From: JAUYQR01 sp031377265
GTDB lineage: Bacteria > Pseudomonadota > Alphaproteobacteria > Rhodobacterales > Rhodobacteraceae
Assembly (NCBI RefSeq): GCF_031377265.1
Contig: NZ_JANMET010000080.1
Location: 1-12,297, forward strand
Direction of reading: 5' to 3'
DNA: 12,297 nucleotides
Both the position numbers and the translations under genes were made by a program. Numbering within the stretch: position 1 is the first letter of the stretch; each line of letters begins with the position of its first letter. Below the pieces are notes generated by a model. That model was not told the DNA's origin and made no database searches. It saw only the letters and a list, made by a program, of their open reading frames with translations. This document shows, in pieces, positions 8,081-12,297 of the stretch.

Positions 8081-8926
8081 ATGCAAATCGAACTTGTCGA
8101 TACCTTTCTGGACCTTGTTGAAACCCGCAGCTTCAACCGCACCGCCGACCGGATGGGCGTCACCCAATCCACCGTCTCGGCCCGGGTCAAGGCGCTCGAA
8201 CAGGCGCTTGGCGCGCAGCTTTTTGCACGCTCGCGCGCCGGCACTGACCTCACCACCGAAGGCCTGCGCTTTGAGGGCCACGCCCGGATGCTGCGCCAGG
8301 AATGGACCGCCGCCCGCCGCGCCATGACCCCCGCCGGCGACGCCGCGCTCAGCCTGCGCCTCGGCATCCAGAACGACCTTGCCGCCGCCGCCCTCGGCTC
8401 CCTCGTCGCGGCCTTCCGCCAAGCCCTGCCGCAAACCGCCTTCTACATCGAGCCGGACTATTCCACCCAGATGTGCAGCGACCTGCAATCCGGCAGCCTG
8501 GATTTCGCAGTGATGTTCACCCCCAAGGCCCACCCTGACCTGCACTTCACCAGCGTGGGCGAGATCACCTACCGCCTGATCTCCTCCGACGCCCGCACCA
8601 GGGCCGAGATCAACCCCGAAACCATGATCTTCGCCCATTTCTCGCCCGCGTTCGAACGCAGCCACCGGATGCTCTTGCCCGAACTCTCGCAGGCACCACT
8701 GTCAGTTGGTCAAAGCACCGCCGTCTCGGCCCTGCTCCTTGCCATGGGCGGCTCGGGCTATGTGATGCAAGATGCCGCCGCCGCGCTGATTGCCACAGGC
8801 CGTTTCCGCCACGTCACCGATGCCCCGCTGATCACCCAGCCGATCTATGCCGCGATGCACCTGAAGAACCGCACTGCGCGGCTGCATCGCCGGCTGGTGC
8901 AACTGGTGACTAGGCACTTCGCCTGA
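8081..8926 (+). CDS. LysR-type transcriptional regulator, divergent to the demethylation operon
   Basis: 281 aa, with an N-terminal winged helix-turn-helix typical of LysR proteins: DTFLDLVETRSFNRTADRM (residues 7-25) leads into GVTQSTVSARVKALEQALG (26-44) and then LFAR. A substrate-binding-like effector domain covers about residues 90-280. It is slightly shorter than the usual ~300 aa. The ATG has AGGA (8070-8073) 7 nt before it, overlapping the right end of the 19-bp dyad. Being divergent from the operon with a T-N11-A dyad between them, it very likely controls the operon in response to a pathway compound and represses itself; this is inference from arrangement. It converges on hutC with 18 bp between the two stop codons and no visible terminator hairpin. 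The inducer cannot be read from sequence. Confidence 0.88.
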   Translation: MQIELVDTFLDLVETRSFNRTADRMGVTQSTVSARVKALEQALGAQLFARSRAGTDLTTEGLRFEGHARMLRQEWTAARRAMTPAGDAALSLRLGIQNDLAAAALGSLVAAFRQALPQTAFYIEPDYSTQMCSDLQSGSLDFAVMFTPKAHPDLHFTSVGEITYRLISSDARTRAEINPETMIFAHFSPAFERSHRMLLPELSQAPLSVGQSTAVSALLLAMGGSGYVMQDAAAALIATGRFRHVTDAPLITQPIYAAMHLKNRTARLHRRLVQLVTRHFA

Positions 8927-8945
8927 TCCAAACACTTCGCCTGAT
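8915..8945. repeat. 13-bp direct repeat at the 3' end of the LysR gene
   Basis: CACTTCGCCTGAT occurs at 8915-8927 and again at 8933-8945, offset by 18 bp. The first copy encodes the regulator's last residues (HFA) and stop; the second fills the gap up to the hutC stop codon. It looks like a small tandem duplication. No function is evident. Confidence 0.7.
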
Positions 8946-9633
8946 TACAGCACCATCTGCACCCGGTGCCCCGGCGCATGCGCCAGCCGCACAAAGGTCA
9001 CCGGCCCGGCCAGCCCAAAGGTCATGCGCTCGGTGATGAACAGCGCCACCCCCGGTGCCACGCCCAGCACCACCGCCTCCCGCGCCAGCGCAGGTTCCGC
9101 TGAAAAGGCGATGTCGCCCGACACCAGGCTCACATGCGTCACCAGCCATTCATTGGCACTCAGCGCCGCGAAATCCGGCCCCGGATCGGGCAGCACCGCC
9201 GGATTGAGCCAGCGGCATTCGAACACGTATGGCCGCCCGCCCGCCAGATGCAGCGTCTCCAGATAGCGCAGCGCCACGCCCTCCGGCAGCCCCATCCGCG
9301 CCGCAACCGGCACCGGCGCCGCCATCACCTGGTCACTCAGACTTCGAACCCGTGGACCAGCCCCCGCGCCTCCACATCCTGCCGGATCACCGGAATATCC
9401 AACCGCGCGCGGCGCACCGGCAGTTCCGCCACCCGGGTTCCGGCCCGCTTGCGCCGCTCCACCACGCCCGCCTCGGCAAGATCGCGCAACGCTCGGTTCA
9501 CCGTCGCCCGCGCCACGCCGAACTCCACCGCCAGCGCCGCCTCACCGGGGATCAGCGCGCCTGGCAGCCAGTCCCGCGCCCGAATGCGGCGCAGCACCTC
9601 GGCGCGGATGCTCTCCCAGCCCTGCGCGCTCAC
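8945..9633 (-). pseudogene. hutC: Histidine utilisation repressor HutC (GntR family), split by a one-base frameshift
   Basis: Two reading frames together make one HutC. The first, from GTG at 9633 to TGA at 9337, encodes 98 aa with the GntR winged helix (IPGEAALAVEFGVARATVNRALRDLAEAGVVERR in two overlapping helices, then GTRVAELP). The second, through 8945, encodes the ligand-sensing UTRA domain (LRYLETLHLAGGRPYVFECR, ending GHRVQMVL). The break is at GAAGTCTGAGTG (minus strand, near 9340): adding one C gives GTC CTG AGT, reads VHGFEVLSDQVMAAP, and rejoins both parts into 229 aa, the usual family length. HutC normally represses hut genes until urocanate binds. The start overlaps the hutF stop as GTGA, so it was co-translated with hutF. 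The X-XXY-YYZ slip pattern of programmed -1 shifting is absent, so a real deletion or a sequencing error is likelier. If real, the DNA-binding piece lacks its effector domain and hut control may be lost. Confidence 0.85.
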
Positions 9634-10973
9634 AGCCGCGCCCTCAGCCCCTGCAGACAGCGACCATAGCGCGCCTCCACCGCCGCCCGCGCCCGGTGCC
9701 GGCCGCCCTGCACGATATGCCGCCCCGCCGACCACAGATCGCTGACCCCGCCCCCGCCCGCAAAAATCCACGCATCCAGCAGCGTATCACCACGCAGCCC
9801 CTGCAACCCGACGCTGCCGGTCTCCAGCGCCATCAGGTCCGCCCATCCCCCCACCGCAATCGCCCCCGCCTGCCGCCCCGCCGCCTGCGCGCCCCCCGCA
9901 CAGACCGCGTCCAACAACACCCGGCCAGTAGAGCGCCCTGCATCCGCCAGAACCGCCCGTCCCCGCAGCTTAAGCCTTTGGGAATATTCCAACATCTGCA
10001 ATTCACCGCGCAGCGTGATCTGTACATTGCTGTCAGACCCCACCCCGAATCGCCCGCCCGCCGCCTGCCATCCGGTCGCGTCAAAAATCCCGTCGCCCAG
10101 ATTGGCCTCGGTGATCGGGCACAGCCCCGCCACCGCCCCGGTTTGCGCCAGCCCCGCCGTCTCCCCCGGGTCCATCTGCGTCACGTGGATCAGGCACCAG
10201 CGCGCATCCAGCGGCAGGTTTGCCAGCGCCCAGTCCACCGGTCGCGCCCCATAGGCCGCCTGCACCTCGGTCACTTCGGCCACCTGTTCGGCCAGATGCA
10301 TGTGCACCGGCCCGTCCGGCACCAGCCCCGCAACCTGCGCCAACGACGCCCGGCTCACTGCGCGCAGCGAATGCGGTGCCACGCCCAGCCGGCCATCAGC
10401 CGCAAGGCCCCGGCTCGCCCGCGCCAGCAGCGCCTCGAACCGCCCCAGATCACAGCCGAACCGTAACTGCCCGCCCTGCAACGCCCGCCCGTCGCAGCCG
10501 CCCTGTTCATACAATACCGGCAGCAGGGTCAGGCCCAGCCCCGTGTCCGCCGCCGCCGCCACGATCCGCTGCGCCATCTCGGCCGGGTCGGCATAGGCCG
10601 CCCCGCCGGGGCGATGATGCAGATAGTGAAACTCGGCCACCCCGGCAAAGCCCGCCTCGGCCATCTCCACCATCGCCAGCGCAGCAATCGCCTCCACATC
10701 CTCCGGCGTCAGATGCTCGAGGAACCGGTACATCAGCGTCCGCCAGGTCCAGAAACTGTCCTGCCCGGCACTGCGCGCCTCGGTCAACCCGGCCATCGCG
10801 CGCTGAAAGCAGTGCGAATGCAGGTTCACCGGCGCAGGCAGCAGGCAATCATGCACCGCGCCGCTTGCAGGGGCGTTGACCGTGACCTCGGCAATCCGCC
10901 CGCCTTCGACCACGATCCGCACCTCCTTGGCCCAGCCCTGCGGCAGCAATGCGGATCGGGCGTGCAGGATCAT
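9630..10973 (-). CDS. hutF: Formimidoylglutamate deiminase
   Basis: 447 aa from the chosen start. It is a metal-dependent amidohydrolase that converts N-formimidoyl-L-glutamate to N-formyl-L-glutamate and ammonia in the five-step histidine pathway. Motifs, numbered from 10973, are NLHSHCFQRAM with the metal pair H52/H54, VAEFHYLHH (112-120), APHSLRAVS (199-207), HMHLAEQ (224-230), H263 in CLIHVTQ, and GVGSDSN with D314. The N-terminus MILHARSALLPQGW is typical of HutF. A longer form starts at ATG 10991, six codons upstream, but that ATG has no ribosome site and would lie only about 12 nt from the predicted transcript start. The ATG at 10973 has GAGG (10982-10979) 5 nt upstream, so it is preferred. 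The stop overlaps the hutC start as GTGA. It diverges from hutI across a shared operator. Its presence implies an N-formylglutamate amidohydrolase gene (hutG), not seen in this window. Confidence 0.92.
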   Translation of the reverse strand: MILHARSALLPQGWAKEVRIVVEGGRIAEVTVNAPASGAVHDCLLPAPVNLHSHCFQRAMAGLTEARSAGQDSFWTWRTLMYRFLEHLTPEDVEAIAALAMVEMAEAGFAGVAEFHYLHHRPGGAAYADPAEMAQRIVAAAADTGLGLTLLPVLYEQGGCDGRALQGGQLRFGCDLGRFEALLARASRGLAADGRLGVAPHSLRAVSRASLAQVAGLVPDGPVHMHLAEQVAEVTEVQAAYGARPVDWALANLPLDARWCLIHVTQMDPGETAGLAQTGAVAGLCPITEANLGDGIFDATGWQAAGGRFGVGSDSNVQITLRGELQMLEYSQRLKLRGRAVLADAGRSTGRVLLDAVCAGGAQAAGRQAGAIAVGGWADLMALETGSVGLQGLRGDTLLDAWIFAGGGGVSDLWSAGRHIVQGGRHRARAAVEARYGRCLQGLRARL

Positions 10974-10984
10974 CGGAGCCTCGC

Positions 10985-11014
10985 TTGACATGGGTCATTA
11001 TGTATAGACATAAT
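10985..11014 (+). promoter_or_regulatory. Predicted hutIH promoter
   Basis: TTGACA (10985-10990), a perfect -35, is followed after 18 bp by CATAAT (11009-11014; 5 of 6). Transcription would start near 11021, about 26 nt before hutI. The -10 box lies inside the HutC operator, so binding should block the promoter. Prediction by eye. Confidence 0.55.
10997..11014. promoter_or_regulatory. HutC-type operator between hutF and hutI
   Basis: ATTATGTATAGACATAAT is an inverted repeat in which 8 of 9 base pairs match, set in an AT-rich island of an otherwise GC-rich region. Its core GTATAGAC fits the GT-N-TA-N-AC pattern known for HutC-subfamily GntR regulators. It covers the -10 boxes of both predicted divergent promoters. 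Confidence 0.7.
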
Positions 11015-11039
11015 AGCCAAAGACGCAGACATAATGCAA
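11010..11039 (-). promoter_or_regulatory. Predicted hutF-hutC promoter
   Basis: On the minus strand TTGCAT (11039-11034; 4 of 6) and TATTAT (11015-11010; 5 of 6) are 18 bp apart. Transcription would start near 11003. The -10 box overlaps both the HutC operator and the opposing hutI -10 box. Weaker than the hutI prediction. Confidence 0.4.
11027..11035. repeat. Second AGACATAAT half-site of the hut operator
   Basis: AGACATAAT at 11006-11014 (right arm of the operator) recurs exactly at 11027-11035, offset by 21 bp, or two helical turns on the same DNA face. A matching left arm is not present, so it may be an auxiliary half-site for HutC. Confidence 0.5.
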
Positions 11040-11046
11040 GGTCCCG

Positions 11047-12240
11047 ATGCCACTTTTGTTGACACACTCAACGCTGGCCACAATGCAGGGCGGCTATGGG
11101 CTGATCGCCGATGCAGCCCTTGCCATCGACGGCGACCGCATCGCATGGCTCGGGGCTCAATCAGATATTCCGTCAATTTATCAAGGCTTTCCGCAGCACA
11201 GCTGCGACGGCCGCCTCGTCACCCCCGGCCTGATCGACTGCCATACCCATGTGGTCTTCGCCGGCAATCGCGCCGCCGAATTCGAAATGCGGCTCACCGG
11301 CGCCAGCTATGAACAGATCGCCCGCGCCGGTGGCGGGATTCTGTCCACCGTCACCGCCACCCGCGCAGCCAGCGAAGACCAGCTTCTGGCCCAGGCCCTT
11401 GCCCGCGTCGATCAGATGATCGCCACCGGCACCACCACGATCGAGGTGAAATCCGGCTACGGTCTGACCATCGCTGACGAGCTAAAGCTGCTCCGCACCG
11501 CCCGCAAGATTGCGCAATTGCGCCGCGTCAGCGTGGTGACCACCCATCTTGCCGCCCATGCCATCCCGCCCGGAACCGACGCCGCCACCTATATCGCTGA
11601 TGTCGCCATCCCGTCGTTGCACGCCGCCCACGCCGAGGGTCTGGTCGATCAGGTCGATGCGTTCTGTGTGAATATCGCCTTCCAACCCCATGATCTTGAA
11701 CCGCTGTTCCAGACCGCCCGCAGCCTCGGCCTGCCGGTCAAGCTGCATGCCGAACAGCTCTCCGACCGCAAAGGCACGGTCTTTGCCGCCCGCCACGGCG
11801 CGCTCTCTGCCGATCATCTGGAATACCTCGCCCCCGATGGCATCGCCGCCATGGCCGCCGCAGGCACCGTCGCCGTGATCCTGCCCGGCGCCTTCTACAC
11901 CCTGCGCGAAACCCAAAGCCCACCCATCGCCGCCCTGCGCGCGGCCCGCGTCCCGATGGCCGTCGCCACCGATTGCAACCCCGGCTCGTCGCCGATGACC
12001 TCGCTGCCGCTGGCGATGAACATGGCCTGCACCCTGTTCCGCCTCACCCCGGAGGAGGCGTTGCTGGGCACCACCACCCATGCCGCCCGCGCCCTTGGCC
12101 TGAACGACCGCGGCAGCCTCGCCCCCGGCCAACGCGCCGATCTTTGCCTCTGGGACGCCACCCATCCCGCCGAACTCAGCTACCGCATCGGCGCCACCGC
12201 GCTGCAATCCCGCATCCACGGAGGCACCTTTGACCGCTGA
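11047..12240 (+). CDS. hutI: Imidazolonepropionase
   Basis: 397 aa, full length. It hydrolyses 4-imidazolone-5-propionate to N-formimidoyl-L-glutamate, the third step of histidine degradation, in the cytoplasm. It is an amidohydrolase with TPGLIDCHTHVVFAGNR (residues 59-75), metal ligands H66 and H68, the substrate-binding segment EVKSGYGL (133-140), THLAAHAIP (166-174), KLHAEQ with H234, SADHLEY with H257 (255-260) and ATDCNPGS with metal ligand D309 (307-314). The start ATG has AAGG (11038-11041) 5 nt upstream and gives the usual LLLT-x(3)-LATM N-terminus. Its last 11 bases overlap the hutH start, pointing to a hutI-hutH transcript. HutC probably controls it through the operator upstream. 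Its product is the substrate of HutF, encoded on the opposite strand. Confidence 0.96.
   Translation: MPLLLTHSTLATMQGGYGLIADAALAIDGDRIAWLGAQSDIPSIYQGFPQHSCDGRLVTPGLIDCHTHVVFAGNRAAEFEMRLTGASYEQIARAGGGILSTVTATRAASEDQLLAQALARVDQMIATGTTTIEVKSGYGLTIADELKLLRTARKIAQLRRVSVVTTHLAAHAIPPGTDAATYIADVAIPSLHAAHAEGLVDQVDAFCVNIAFQPHDLEPLFQTARSLGLPVKLHAEQLSDRKGTVFAARHGALSADHLEYLAPDGIAAMAAAGTVAVILPGAFYTLRETQSPPIAALRAARVPMAVATDCNPGSSPMTSLPLAMNMACTLFRLTPEEALLGTTTHAARALGLNDRGSLAPGQRADLCLWDATHPAELSYRIGATALQSRIHGGTFDR
12220..12224 (+). promoter_or_regulatory. Ribosome binding site for hutH with TTG start
   Basis: GGAGG inside the end of hutI lies 5 nt before a TTG at 12230. This near-perfect site identifies the TTG as the hutH start although no ATG is available. 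Confidence 0.8.
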
Positions 12241-12297
12241 AATCCTGCGCCCCGGCCACACCAGCCTCGCACAGCTGGAGCGGATCTGGCGCGACAA
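12230..12297 (+). CDS. hutH: Histidine ammonia-lyase, N-terminal fragment (3' end outside window)
   Basis: Only 22 codons are in the window. Read from TTG at 12230 they contain EILRPGH and LAQLERIWRD, the typical beginning of histidine ammonia-lyase, which removes ammonia from L-histidine to form urocanate as the first step of the pathway. The full enzyme is about 510 aa, and its self-formed MIO cofactor loop (Ala-Ser-Gly) lies beyond the window. The start overlaps the hutI stop by 11 bp and has a strong GGAGG ribosome site, so the two genes are probably co-transcribed and translationally linked. TTG is a rare start codon and may limit the amount made. The identification rests on a short stretch but fits its position after hutI. 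Confidence 0.85.
   Translation, partial: MTAEILRPGHTSLAQLERIWRD

Noticed and set aside
8924..8947. Rho-independent terminator between lysR and hutC
   Set aside because: The gap is 18 bp, without a hairpin or T-run.
9325..9345. Programmed -1 ribosomal frameshift in hutC
   Set aside because: The sequence at the break (GAA GTC TGA) has no X-XXY-YYZ slip pattern and no evident stimulatory structure was seen; a deletion or sequencing error is simpler.
11482..12297. A 271-codon minus-strand open frame opposite hutI
   Set aside because: Gly- and Ala-rich antisense shadow of hutI, which has all of its metal-site motifs on the plus strand.
1..12297. CRISPR array, tRNA, rRNA or insertion sequence
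   Set aside because: No repeat-spacer pattern, RNA gene signature, transposase or terminal inverted repeats were seen; the window is almost wholly occupied by coding genes.

Overview
The window looks like a chromosomal piece of a high-GC alphaproteobacterium, most likely a member of the Rhodobacteraceae (Rhodobacterales). The assignment is an inference from the strong G/C bias at third codon positions, the tandem dimethylglycine-dehydrogenase-like flavoproteins next to a non-pyrrolysine MttB-family methyltransferase, and the hutF-hutC // hutI-hutH arrangement. No sequence search was possible.

Left part, 1-7974, minus strand: a five-gene operon whose neighbours overlap by exactly 4 bp at all four junctions (ATGA or GTGA). 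In transcription order it encodes a GcvT-type FAD oxidoreductase (813 aa), a zinc-less MDR oxidoreductase (343 aa), a second GcvT-type FAD oxidoreductase (824 aa), an isocitrate lyase/PEP mutase-fold enzyme (273 aa), and an MttB-family trimethylamine/quaternary-amine methyltransferase that runs off the window at base 1. A divergent LysR-type regulator (8081-8926, +) faces it. Between them lie a good sigma70-type promoter for the operon (8031-8003, minus strand) and a perfect 19-bp T-N11-A dyad (8052-8070), centred near -65 of the predicted operon start, the classical LysR position. The most economical reading is a LysR-controlled pathway for stepwise N-demethylation of a methylated amine or betaine. 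MttB would pass a methyl to a corrinoid protein not seen here, and the two flavoproteins would pass one-carbon units to tetrahydrofolate. The substrate is not determined by the sequence.

Right part, 8945-12297: histidine utilisation genes. hutF (minus) and hutC (minus, overlapping hutF by 4 bp) diverge from hutI and hutH (plus; hutH is cut by the window end). The short AT-rich divergent region carries a HutC-type operator and two opposing promoters with overlapping -10 boxes. hutF (formimidoylglutamate deiminase) implies the five-step pathway through N-formylglutamate. hutC carries a one-base deletion that splits it into a DNA-binding fragment and an effector-domain fragment; restoring one C rejoins them into a normal 229-aa protein.

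The points most worth checking are the identity of the operon's substrate (including a speculative link of three demethylations to the adjacent histidine pathway, as would be needed for hercynine), the hutC frameshift, and the two compact regulatory regions. Several starts differ from the longest ORF: the first FAD gene starts at 7974, the MDR gene at 5536, hutF probably at 10973, and hutH at a TTG at 12230.
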